Shown here piece after piece: positions 44,515-54,427 of a DNA stretch of 64,000 nt. The translations under genes were made by a program, and so were the position numbers. The DNA comes from Neoceratodus forsteri. Taxonomy: Eukaryota > Chordata > Ceratodontiformes > Ceratodontidae. Position 1 is the first letter of the stretch; each line of letters starts with the position of its first letter. Under the pieces are notes generated by a model that saw nothing but the letters and a program-made list of their open reading frames with translations, did not search any database and was not told where the DNA came from. The DNA lies in assembly GCA_016271365.2 (NCBI GenBank), contig CM028131.1, positions 173,666,501 to 173,730,500 of the forward strand. The letters run 5' to 3'.

Positions 44515-45497
44515 CTGCTGTAAGGGTACTCTTGCTGGGAGATTTTAACATGCCAGATGTGGACGGGGCCATCCCATCAGCTGTCTCAGTCAGGAGCCGA
44601 GACATCATATCCTTGCAGGGGGCAGGCCTCAGGCAGTTGGTTCTAGATCCCACCAGGGACAAGACAATCTCAGACCTTGTGCTAACCAATGGGTACAGGA
44701 TCAAGGAAATCAGAGTAGAGGGGCACCTAGGGTCCAGTGACCACTACACTGTGTGGTTCAGCATCAGTACAGTGGCACAGGAGAAACACACAGAGAGAAG
44801 GGTCCAGGATTTTGGGAAGGCAGACTTTGCTAATATGGGGAAAATGATCAAAGATGCCCTAGAAAAAAGGGAACCAGTGGAAGGGTCAACAAGGAGTGGA
44901 CACACTTAATAGAGGACATAGGGGAGGTGACAAATCAGTGTATTAAGCTGAGCAACAAGGGAAAAAGAAGGAAAAAACCACGGAGACTCAGAAAGATGAG
45001 GATAGGGTGGTGTATCTAGAGAAACAGAGGGAGGTGGAGAAAGCAGTTCGGCGTGCAAAGGCACAAACTGAGAAGAGACTAGCTCAGTTGGTAAAAAGGG
45101 GGGGACAAGACATTTTAGAGATACATTAGTGATAGAAGGAAGGCCAGGGGAGGGATTGTTAGGCCCAAAGTGGAGGAAGGAGGGTGGATGAAGGGTGACT
45201 TGAAGAAAGCATTGTTGCTGAATAATTACATCTGTTCAGTATTCACAGTGGAAGGGAAGGGCAGGGGCCACAAGTAAGCAGCAAGAACATTGGGGAGAGA
45301 GGTAGACACCACTCCTTTCACAGGGGAGCGAGTCTAGGAAGAACTCACAAAACTGAGGGTGGACAAAGTGATGGGGCCAGACGATGCTCACCCAAGGATA
45401 CTAAGGGGATTCAGGACCGTGCTGCCACTGGCAACCCTATTTAGTGAGTCACTAGATACAGGGGTGGTTCCAGAGGACTGGAAGGGGGCAAACGTAT

Positions 45498-45697
45498 ATA
45501 TATATTTTTTTTTTCCAATTGTTTAACCAGGTGGGACACACTAAGCTGAAAGCTTGTTTACAGGTGCAATCTGGGAGCACAGAGAAGTTAACTGACTTGC
45601 TCAGGGTCACACAGTATGCAAGTGGGGGCTGTGGGATTCACACCCAGGTCTCCAGATTTGCAGCTCAGAGCCTTAAACCACTGCGCTATACTGCCTC
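45498..45697 (-). mobile_element. MIR/CORE-type SINE (-) inside the CR1 RT
   Basis: Minus-strand order: CAGTATAGCGCAGTGG (box A), GGGTGTGAATCCCAC (box B, one change), GTGTGACCCTGAGCAAGTC and CAGCTTAGTGTGTC. An A/T run (ATATATATATTTTTTTTT) is at the 3' side. The CR1 frame reads up to GKGANV and resumes at PLHKSG, so the insertion fell inside the RT fingers. Confidence 0.88.
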
Positions 45698-47137
45698 CCT
45701 CTCCACAAGAGTGGTAGTAAAGAGGAAGCAGGAAACCATAGGCCGGTCAGCCTCACCTCAGCAGTGGGTAAGATTATGGAGGCGCTGCTGAAGAAAATGA
45801 TTGTGGAACACCTGGTAGCCATAGGAGAACAGGACCCACGACAGCATGAATTCACAGCAGGAAGGTCATGTCAAACTAATCTGATTGACTTTTTTTGACT
45901 GGGTAACGAAGGAGATGGATCAGGGAGGGGCAGTGGATATCACCTATCTCGATTTCAGTAAGGCCTTAGACACCGTACCCCATAGAAGACTGGTGAACAA
46001 GCTAGGCAACCCGGGGGTGGGGCACAAGGTGGAAAACTGGGTTAGACATTGGTTGAGGGACAGGAAGCAGAGGGTGGTAGTAAATGGGATCAAGTCTGAG
46101 GAAAGAAGTGTGACCAGTGGGGTGCCTCAGGGGTTAGTCCTGGGGCCAGTCCTTTTCAATGTCTTCATCAGTGACATTGCAGAAGAGCTGGAGGGAAAGG
46201 TTTGCCTAGTTGCAGATGACACCAAGATCTGCAATAGAGTAGATACGCCAGAAGTGGGTGAAAAGAATGAGGAGGGATCTGGGAAAACTGAAAAAATGGT
46301 CATAAGTGTGGCAACTAAAATTTAATACAAAGAAGTAAAAAATCATGCGCCTGGGGTGAAGAAACCCAGTAGAGAGCTACAGTATGGGGGGGCTTGCTGA
46401 CAGTGACCAGGGAGGAGAGGGATTTGGGGATAATTATCTCAGATGACCTTAAAGTGGCCAGACAGTGTAACAAGGCTTTTGGAAGGGCCAGTGGGATGTT
46501 GGGGTGTATAGGAAGGGGCATTACTAGCAGAAGAAGGTAGTTGGTGATGCCTTTGTACAAAACACTGATCAGGACACATCTAGAGCATGGTGTTCAGTTT
46601 TGTAGGCCGCACCTTCACAAGGACATAGACAGGGTGGAGGCAGTCTAGAGAAGGGCAACCAAGATGGTACAGCGTTTGCAAAATAAAACATATGAGGACA
46701 GATTAAAAGACCTTAATATGTATACACAGGAAGAAAGGTGGGAATGAGGGGATATGATAGAGACCTTCAAGTATCTTAAAGGCTTGAATAAAGTGCATGT
46801 GGGTAGCATCTTCCAGTACAAGAGTAGTACCATGGCAGGGGGCACAACATGAGATTGGAGGGGGGCCAGTAAAGGGTAAATGTGAGGAAATTCTTCTTCA
46901 CAGAAAGGGTGGTGGGTGTATGCAATAGCCTGCTCCAGGAAGTGGTGGGTGTGAACACAGTGGGGGGATTCAAACATGCATGGGATAGATATAAGGGAAC
47001 CCTTTTAGTGGGGAAGAAGGACAAAAGCCACTGACCTCGTAGGATCAGTGGCCACTGACACACAGTGGGAATATGGGCAGACTGGATGGGCCTAGTGATC
47101 CTTTTCTGCCTTCAGCTACTATGTTACTCTGTTACTA

Positions 47138-47548
47138 TCCCCTAGTGTCCATGGTCCCATTCAGTGTGAACAACTGTCTGCTCTCCACATAGTTTTTTCC
47201 ATGGAGACACTTGAATATCTCTATCATGTCGGACCTCTCTCTTCTAACATGTACACAGGAGATCTTCCAAACCTCTGCTTATATGACCTCCACTGCTGCC
47301 CTTGTGTTATTTTAGTTGCCCTCCTTTACACTGTCTCCAGCTTCTTTCTCTCCTTCTTCAAGTAAGGGCTCCAGAACTGCACACAGTACTCTAACTGCAG
47401 TCAAACTACAGATCTGTACAAGAGCAGCATAACCCACTTCTCCTGCTACTGAGCATGCACCCTAGTATCCCATTTGAACTGCCCACAACCCTTGTACACT
47501 GTTCCAGTGTTTCAAGTTCTCCATTATTAACAACCCTTAGTCCCTTTT
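47138..47548 (-). mobile_element. CR1 (-), 3' part, left of the DNA element
   Basis: Decayed CR1 C-terminal region on the minus strand: TTGCCCTCCTTTACACTGTCTCC and CTCCAGAACTGCACACAGTACT are the complements of the CR1 coding end. It stops at 47548, where TAGGGCTGTG begins, and continues at 49750. Confidence 0.75.
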
Positions 47549-47569
47549 TAGGGCTGTGGGCGGAGCCTA

Positions 47570-47870
47570 CAGCCATTTTGGGATCAATCGTAACTTACAA
47601 AAATGGCCAATCGTGGAACCTTCCATTGAACTTTTGGAAGTATCCTTCCAAAAGTCAAATGGAGCTTGAAACCCTCCGCCATAATAGGCCACTAAGGAAT
47701 AACAGCCACACTATTTCAGCTGTTACTTCCGCATTCTGGGCAAGAACTGCGCATGCATGACTCGCTCGCATGCACAGTTCCACTGGCGTTGCCATGTTGT
47801 GAATGGCAAATTGCCATTCACTGCAACTACGCATGCGCACATGCCATGCATGCACAGTTGCATCACCACC
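47570..47870. repeat. Chain of short hairpins
   Basis: At least four consecutive inverted repeats: CCATTGAACTTTTGGAAG / CTTCCAAAAGTCAAATGG near 47627-47663; AACAGC / GCTGTT near 47700-47726; GAACTGCGCATGC / GCATGCACAGTTC near 47745-47781; GTTGCCATGTTGTGAATGGCAA / TTGCCATTCACTGCAAC near 47789-47828; and GCAACTACGCATGCGC / GCATGCACAGTTGC near 47823-47862. Confidence 0.75.
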
Positions 47871-47989
47871 GCCAGCACCAGCAGCAAATAAAACCCTCCT
47901 GCACCTCCCTCCCACTGCTGCTGTCCTCTCTGCTCCCTCCGTTCCCGTCGCCGCACCATCGGGGTCCCCAAACTCCATGTCAGCATTAT

Positions 47990-48290
47990 GCAGCCCCCCC
48001 AACTCATGTGGCACACTGGGTGCCCACCCCAGTGTGCCCAAATGGTATTTATTTCCCCCACACTGACATTGGGGTGCCCAATCCCCATGCTGGCATTATG
48101 TGCCCCCCAACTCATGTGGTACACTGGGAGCCCACCCCAGTCTGCCCAAATGTATATTGTTGTTTTTTTCTCCCCCCTGCCGACATCAGGGTGCCCAGTT
48201 CTCATGTTGGCATCATGTACCCACCCACTCCCAACTCTTGTGGCACACTGGAAGGCCACCCCAGTCTGCCCAAATGTATGTTTTTTTGTT
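47990..48290 (-). repeat. VNTR, ~110-120-bp unit
   Basis: CCCAACTC(T/A)TGTGG(C/T)ACACTGG and CCACCCCAGT.TGCCCAAATG recur at about 47998, 48107 and 48228. In reverse it matches the VNTR at 42077-42450 (GGGCTCCCAG, GGGGATTGGGCACCCC). The 274-residue ORF across it is read-through, not a gene. Confidence 0.75.
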
Positions 48291-48301
48291 TCCCTGTAAA
48301 T

Positions 48302-48912
48302 AAAGTATTCGAGGGCACTGAACATGTACTCCCTGGAAGACAGGAGAGAGAGAGAGAAAGAGACAGAGGGGACATGACTGTGACCTTCAAGTACTTGAAA
48401 GGGATAAATAATGTTGATAAAGGGAATCTCTTTAAGCTGAGTGGCAACCATAGCACAAGGGGGCACAGTCTTAAGCTGGAGGGTGGGAGGTTTAGGAGGG
48501 AGGTCAGGAAGCACTTCTTCACAGTTAGGGTGGTGGACACTTGGAATGCGCTGCAGGTTGAGAGTTCAGAAAAATGATACAAAAACTCAGCTCAACCCAT
48601 CAGAAGCAAAGAAACGACCATACTCAAGTTGTGAATGTAGAAAACAATGTATTTATTAGTTAAAAACAGTAGCACCCCTCTGAGACTCCTCGTCCGGAAG
48701 AGGTCATCTAGTTGAAGAAAGTGGGCAGCTTTAAGAAAGACTGGGATAGGCATGGGGGAAGATAAGAATCATGGGTAGGGAGGATGGGATGAGTGGAGAG
48801 TGAAGGCAGGGACATTAGCTCAAGCTGTGGACCCTGCAATACAAGCAGACTTGATAGACCAAATGGCCTTCTGCTGGCTTCTTCAAATGTTCGTATGTAT
48901 GTATGTGTGTTT
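48302..48912 (+). mobile_element. CR1 3' end (+) inserted in copy Y
   Basis: 5'-truncated CR1: MYSLEDRRERERE-like start, then TFKYLKGINNVDKGNLFKLS and FRREVRKHFFTVRVVDTWNAL, and a 3' end with GACTTGATAGACCAAATGGCC, CTTCAAATGTTCGTATGTATG. 48572-48712 is a foreign ~140-bp piece within it (see findings). Close to the copy at 60695-61331. Confidence 0.8.
48572..48712. repeat. Unidentified ~140-bp insertion in CR1
   Basis: The CR1 coding end breaks after DTWNALQVE and resumes near GGCAGCTTTAAGAAAGAC. The inserted stretch includes GAAACGACCATACTCAAG, TGTATTTATTAGTTAAAA and GACTCCTCGTCCGGAAGAGG. It is not recognised and contains no ORF. Confidence 0.5.
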
Positions 48913-49129
48913 TTTTCACCTGTAAAAAAGAAAACGGCCCCTCGTTGTCACCGCCCCCCTCCCCATCCCCACCCTCCCACTGAGTACCCACCTCCCCTTA
49001 CCCCTTACTCCATACATACCTTCAGAGGTCAGTGCTGTCATCTTTTATGGATCAGGACACGTCTGCACTCTTCAAAACCGAACCGCAAATGGAGGAATCA
49101 AAAGTAAGTGTGCTATAATGGCAATCAAT

Positions 49130-49745
49130 GGGGTGTTCAACTTATCTTGATAAATCAGCCATTTTTGGGAATGCTGACTCCAAATATTCAACATGGAGTT
49201 CTTGGGACCCCACCTCATGAACACTGTCACTGTTACTCAATCCCGAAAGGTGATTTCGCGGTTGCTGCGTGGAATCACCTTTAAGGACTGATTAACAAAT
49301 GACAGTGTCACTGTTCATGAGGTGGAGTCCCAAAAACCCCATATTGCAAATCTGCTGAAAAAAATTCCCAAAAATTACTGTGTTACAAGCATGCATTGCG
49401 CAGTTTCTACGCATGCTTCTAATTTGCCGATTTTTAATATTTTCACTCCAGATTTTCAGCATTGCCATTTTTGCACACCTCCTTTTTAAAAGTACAGCTG
49501 TCATTTTCCACATCCTGCCTGAAATGTGTTTTTGCACCTGTGGCACAGTACGGTGTGGTCGCTGTGCGAAATCACCTTTTGGGGCAAGTGAACAAAATGA
49601 TACTGGCACTCTTTATGAGGAGGGGTCCAAAAAGGCCATGTTGAAAATTTGGTGCAACACCTCCAAACAATGGCCAAGTACACCCGGGTGTTCAATAATT
49701 TCTACGCACATGTGTAACTTTGGTCATTTGGCAGTTCATCACAGC
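49130..49745. repeat. Palindromic array of copy Y
   Basis: CAACATGGAGTTCTTGGGACC (49190) and CCTCATGAACACTGTCACTG are mirrored by CAGTGTCACTGTTCATGAGG and GTCCCAAAAACCCCATATTG (49300-49348), around a core GTGATTTCGCGGTTGC..GAATCACCTTT. A second decayed palindrome fills 49390-49660. In reverse these are the units at 41005-41815. Confidence 0.75.
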
Positions 49746-49749
49746 CCTA

Positions 49750-50700
49750 TCGGCTCTGGCTAGAACTTGTCTACTGTTGTTCTCTCTATGACCATCCTCT
49801 CACTTTCTGTATTCTATTCTTGGGTTTATGGTACCTATGTGCATTATGTTGCACTTCCATTACACTTCAGCTGTTACATCATCCTAAACAGCCTCGCCAG
49901 CTGTTCCAGGTCCTCCTTCATGGCCCTTATCTCCTCTTCACTGTCTACCCTTCAGCAGATCTTAGTATCATTTGTGAAATAGCATATGTTTCCATGGATC
50001 CCTTCCCTGTATCACATAAACGTGGTAATGAGGACAAATCCCAGAACCAATCCTTGGGGCACTACACCTGTGATGTGCCTTTATTCTGAATGCTCTGGAT
50101 TCTGGACCCCCGGGACCTCCCACACAGTCAGTTGCTCAACCATCCAATTATTTTGTCCCCATGTGTAAGACAACACAGTTTTTTGACCAGCTGCTCATGT
50201 GGCACAGATATAGAGGCCTTTCAGAAGTGCAGAAACAGGATATCCACTGCCTGACCCTGATGTCCTGTAGACTGTTTGCCTCCAGAAACTCTACCAGCCT
50301 CTTTGTTATTAATTCCAGTAGTTTCCCCACTATAAAATTCAGATTGATAGGTCTGTAGTTGCCTGGCTCATCTCACCACCCACTGTTGTGCAGGGACCAC
50401 ATCTACTGTCCTTCAGTCCTCCATCACTGCCTCAATTTCCAAACAGCAGTTGAAGAGATTTGCCTATGGTCCATCTCTCTCAACACCTTCAGGTGCATCC
50501 TGTCAGGACCTTAGATTTATCCACCATCAGTGCCTGTAGGCCCTTTAAGACTCTCTCATCCATGATGGGCTCTATGTTGGCACCTGCAAATGACCTCTTA
50601 CAATGGTGGCTATCCCCAACTTCACGTAGGCTATATAGCCTAGGCTGTACCACAGACAAGATTATCAGATGAGCCAAATCTGCTGTCCCAGCCAACTTAT
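49750..50700 (-). mobile_element. CR1 (-), RT part, right of the DNA element
   Basis: Continues the copy at 47138-47548. Minus-strand readable blocks: RT fingers ERVLKGLQALMVDKSKVLTG (near 50560-50500), a decayed AGNYRPINLNF-like block near 50350, and the palm/thumb region near 49930-50000. Heavily decayed, no long frame. Ends about 50700 at an L2-like element. Confidence 0.7.
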
Positions 50701-50704
50701 TCAT

Positions 50705-51720
50705 TAAACCTGATTTTGCTTACCCCCTGAGAGCTAGTGACCTGTCACTTCTGACTGTACCCAAGTGCTCTACAAATATGGATGCACAGGCTTTTTCCTG
50801 CTTTGCCCCTAAACTATGAAGCTCACTTCCACCTAACCTTAAGATCCCTCTGTCATATACAATTTTCAAGTGTGAGCTTCGCAAGCTCCTACAGTCTTCT
50901 GATAAATGCTCATGTACCTGATGCACTGTAGCTGCTGCTGTAATTTGCCTGTCTGGTGTTTTTTCAACTGAATTCATGATGTATTTGCTCATATGTGTTT
51001 TTTTGCACTTGCTGAATTGTTCAAGTGCTACTGTGGATGTCTGCACAGTTGTGCTTTTGTAGTCCTGGGGTGTAGCCAGGAATTTTAAACTTGTACTCAA
51101 GAGTTGACAGAACTGTTGCCCATCCTCCATTCCCCATAATCACAAACCGAAAGATGTGATGCACCGCCACACAAACATTGAGCCACCCCTGTTTCAGTCA
51201 TCAACATGTAGTATGCCAATGATTCTAATAGATTCATAACATTTTATTTTATCTAACACAGACACTACCAATCAGACTTAAGTTGACTGGCTTTTAGTTA
51301 CAATGATTAGGATACATTGTGATATGCATCTCTTCCACATCAAGGTAGCCAGCCTTACAGAAGACCATTCATACCAGAACTCCTCATGCATACTGAATAG
51401 TGCCACTCCTACATTCATGGCCTCTAAGTTTAGCACCCATACATCTTCCAAAGATCATTCACAAACTCACAATAAAGCATCCAAGAAGGGGGAAAACACT
51501 TCTTCAGGTACATCAGACTGTATTTATTGCCCTGGCCTGAGGCTCATGTTGCCTCTGGATTTTCAGATTTTACTATTCTCAGCAAAGTACACAGAGTATG
51601 CCTGCTGGCATCCATACCTATGACACTGTTGTCTGATGTTGTATTTCTCCTGGGACATGCCTGAAAATAGGCAATTTATTGTCTCGTGCACCTACAGTAC
51701 CTGGTAAATAAAAACTTGAT
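50705..51720 (+). mobile_element. L2-like LINE 3' end (+)
   Basis: Plus-strand C-terminal block: AYPLRASDLSLLTVPKCST, then AQAFSCFAPKL and SSLPPNLKIPLSYTIFKCELR (50725-50890), a form typical of L2 and close relatives. The remaining part is 3' UTR ending CCTGAAAATAGGCAATTTATTGTC..GTAAATAAAAAC (51660-51715). Not the same subfamily as the TTATTA-tailed copies. Confidence 0.65.
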
Positions 51721-51728
51721 ACATTTCA

Positions 51729-52260
51729 ATGGCCTACACAGCCAGTGTAATGTTATGCTTGTGCAACTGTGTTACTTTGGTTTTGGCCATTCACACTCTC
51801 TATTCCAGAAGAATTACCACCCTGTAGGGGTAACAAAGGCCAGGAACCCTTGTAGAGGTGCCATGGGATGATTCCCTTGGCTAAAGGTACCTTAGGAAGG
51901 AACCCAAGGAGAGAGGCGCTGCCACTGGAGGAGGAGGGGAGGATGGTGGGGCAAACAAAAAATGCTTCAGAAGGAGGCTGAGAGGAACTGCTTATATAGG
52001 TCAGGAAATGGGAGTGGCTGGCTGCTTGTCCATTGAATTACAGACCCAGCCTTTCAATTCAATGGCCTACACAGCCAGTATAGTGTTATGCTTGTGCAGC
52101 TGTGTTTCTTTGGTTTTGGCCATTTGCACTCTCTTTTCCAGAGGAATTGCCACCCTGTAGGGGTACCAAAGGCAAGGAACCCTCAAAGAAAGTTGCACCC
52201 CTAGAGGTGCCGCAGGACAATTCCCTTGGCTTAAGGTACCTTCGGAAGGAGCCCCCAAAA
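51729..52260. repeat. Duplicated repeat module with a TATA-like stretch
   Basis: CAATGGCCTACACAGCCAGT..GTTATGCTTGTGCA.CTGTGTT..TTTGGTTTTGGCCAT begins at 51729 and again at 52061. Each is followed by GCCACCCTGTAGGGGTA and CCCTTGGCT.AAGGTACCTT. Between the two, 51953-52055 holds GCTTATATAGGTCAGG and matches 58742-58850. An unknown family, the reverse partner of 38405-38940. Confidence 0.6.
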
Positions 52261-53468
52261 AGAATTGTAGTAGAACGAAGAATGTCAGCGATCAGTAGCT
52301 GTGAGGCATAGTAGTAGATAAGGCATCAGGCAGCTTGATAATGTAATGAGATGCGAAGGTTGGCAATGGCATGAGTTCGATGGGTTGCACTAGAGAATGA
52401 GGGGACCTCCTAAGAAGAGAGGGAACAGCAGTAGGGACACCATTCATCTCCATCCAACAGTGGAGTCTACCAAAAGGAACTAGGGAACACTAACTACGCT
52501 AACTAATGGTTATGACCTGAGGCATGGAGGAGAGAAAAAAAACCCTTTGAAGAGGAAATCTCTAGGGATCTAAGGATTAGGTCACCTTCCCTCCAGGCTT
52601 GGGATATGTTATTTAGTGACAGCTCTGCTGCTGCAATTTGGAAACCCAGTTAAAGACAGGTGGAAAATATTTCAGTTTGGAGGAAAGCTTTTACTCAATC
52701 CTTCTAACAGGAATGCCATGGAAGGTTGCAAGTGCTACTCTACAACAATGGGCAATGAAGGCAGAAGGAGGAGAGCAATGACTGCTGAGGCACTCACCTG
52801 GCCTACTCACCCTAAACACAAACCAGGTGAAGCAGAGGAAGTTGTGGGGAGTAGTGGGTTGAAGTAAATTGTTATCTGGTATCTGTGTTATCTGTGTACT
52901 TATCTAGGTGCTTGTCACAGGTGTCAGAAGGGACTTGTTATCTGTGAAATTAACTAAGTGTAGAAAGATTTGCAAAGTAGGGGGGAGTGGCTAAGCTAGA
53001 AGGAGCCAGGTTAAAACCAGATTTAAGCACTGCCCTAGATAGCTTCTGCCAGAGAACAGACAGAACACCAGGAGGAAGGAGCAACTGGCATAACTAAAAC
53101 TTCTCCACTGGGACTATATTGCCCTCCTTCCCCCAACCCTAAACCAGTTTTACTTTTATAGGCACAGGATTTAACTGACAACAGGAACTTCCTGTTTGGG
53201 AGCAGGAAGTGAGTGATCACAGAGCCACCAAAGACTCACCATCCTAGAAGGGCAAGAGTAGCTCTCTGTCCCCCCTAGCTGCTGGAGGTCTGACTCTGAG
53301 CAAGTAAGGAGACTACTGAGATATATAGGAACTCTTGTCTCAGAACAGGAAGATCAGGAGCTAATTGGGCACAGAGACAGTGAGTAAGTAGGGGAAGAAA
53401 AAAAATAAAATAAACCAACAGAGGAAAGAGTGAGTATTCCAAACAACATTTAGGGGTCCAGAAAAAAG
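52261..53468 (+). other. Unassigned; probable CR1 5' UTR in its right part
   Basis: No ORF or repeat motif stands out. The last several hundred bases (from about 53030, GCTTCTGCCAGAGAACAGAC) may be the 5' UTR of the CR1 whose ORF1 starts near 53480, judging by its position only. Confidence 0.4.
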
Positions 53469-53487
53469 ATGTTAAGGGAGTGGTGCA

Positions 53488-54339
53488 GTGCAGTGGCTGT
53501 GGAGCAGCAGTCTTCAGGAGACATTCTGGAGGATGCAGTGTTGTCCCATCTGCAGTCACAGCTCTGGGCTGAGGGAGGAGGTTGCTCATCTCCAGGCTGA
53601 CTTGGCCAGGATTTGTGGGACCTCCTCTCCCACCCAGGGACAACCAAGGTCACTGCCATTGCCTCAGAGGTTGCCAAGAAAGAGGAGTAGTTGGACCACA
53701 GTGGGCTCAGGGAGGGTGAGGGTGGTGGAACAGAGGTGCATCCCTCCAGTTATACCTTTCCACAATTTCTATGCTGTTCTGGAAAAGTGTGGTTCCTCTA
53801 TGGAGGCACCCACAGTGGAGACCAAGGAGGATGCTGGGAACCTCCACAAAGGAGACCCACAGGAGGGTGGCATGGGACCCCACAAGGGAAGGAAACAACT
53901 CCTGGTGGGGGACTCCATTGTTACGAAGCTAGAACTGGAGGAGGAAGGGGAGAGGATCACAGGAGCAGCTGCACAGGGGAGGGAGCTGGATGTTATTGTC
54001 CACCTAGGGACAAATGAGCTGGCTAAGAAAGGGATCAGAGCAGTGCAAGAAGCATTTGTGGAGATGGGGAGGGGCCTTAGACAAATAGCACACACGGTAA
54101 CCTTCTTGGAGGTGCTGCCTGTCTATGGCATGGATGAAGCTAGGGTGCTCCACACCATGGGATTCAATCAGTGGTTGAAAAACTGGTGCAGAGCTCAGGG
54201 ACTTGGCTTCATTGGGGACTGGGGGTCCACCTGGAGGGTTGCAGGCCTATACTGGTGTGATGGTCTGCATCTGTCCAGGAGGGGAATCAGGATCCTAGGT
54301 GATAGGTTTAAATACTTCATTGTTAAGCATTTAAACTAG
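53488..54339 (+). pseudogene. CR1 ORF1 with SGNH esterase domain, full open frame
   Basis: A 283-codon open frame. N-terminal: CCPIC (residues 18-22, one pair of Cys) and a short heptad stretch LREEVAHLQADLARI. C-terminal: an SGNH/GDSL hydrolase with block I LLVGDSIVTKL (Ser143), block III HLGTNE (Asn176) and block V DGLHL (Asp258, His261). Such an esterase is a known ORF1 feature of many CR1 elements and is needed for mobility in some. The frame uses GTG; an in-frame TAA lies at 53473, so the true amino end is probably frameshifted from the ATG at 53469. The catalytic residues look intact. Confidence 0.85.
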
Positions 54340-54427
54340 CCAAGGGGGGATGCACTGGAAAGGAGCAGGGAAATCCTAGCCCCCCCAAAAAATCAGGGTA
54401 CTAGGTGAGGTAGACACCAATATAGAG

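Larger units (their letters stand above)
43736..46970 (+). pseudogene. CR1 ORF2 EN-RT, in pieces
   Basis: EN: YRPPAQREE near 43895, then across the insertion LLLGDFNMPDVDGA (44522), LVLTNGYRIKE and the catalytic GSSDHYTVWFS (44736; the second His is Tyr). RT fingers: DKVMGPDDAHPRILRG near 45365. After the SINE: NHRPVSLTSAVGKIMEA (45740), [27 protein letters not shown] (45945), [15 protein letters not shown] (46120) and the catalytic [13 protein letters not shown] (46205). C-terminal: near 46560-46970 with LEHGVQFCRP. The His-to-Tyr change in the EN motif and many frameshifts make it inactive. Confidence 0.85.
43736..47137 (+). mobile_element. CR1 (+), EN to 3' end, interrupted twice
   Basis: The EN starts in the middle (LYIREGIKATA near 43770) and runs to 43975. 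It resumes at 44515 after a minus-strand CR1 fragment. RT fingers sit before 45495 and resume at 45703 after a SINE. The palm (45885-46250), thumb and C-terminal region follow, with the 3' end near 47137 (ATGGGCCTAGTGATCC, GCTACTATGTTACTCTGTTAC). ORF1 is absent. Confidence 0.87.
47549..49749 (-). mobile_element. DNA transposon-like element (copy Y) with TAGGGCTGTG ends
   Basis: The left terminus TAGGGCTGTGGG (47549) and the right terminus CACAGCCCTA (ending 49749) are inverted copies, 10 bp. A CR1 resumes on both sides, so the ends are well supported. Inside, on the plus strand: a chain of hairpins (47570-47870), a VNTR (47990-48290), an inserted CR1 3' end (48302-48912), and a palindromic array (49130-49745). 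No transposase was found. TAGGG/CAGGG ends suit hAT-like elements, but the 8-bp flanks TCCCTTTT and TCGGCTCT agree at only four positions. Confidence 0.65.

Noticed and set aside
47541..49757. Firm hAT assignment of copy Y
   Set aside because: TAGGG ends fit, but the 8-bp flanks match at only four positions and there is no transposase.
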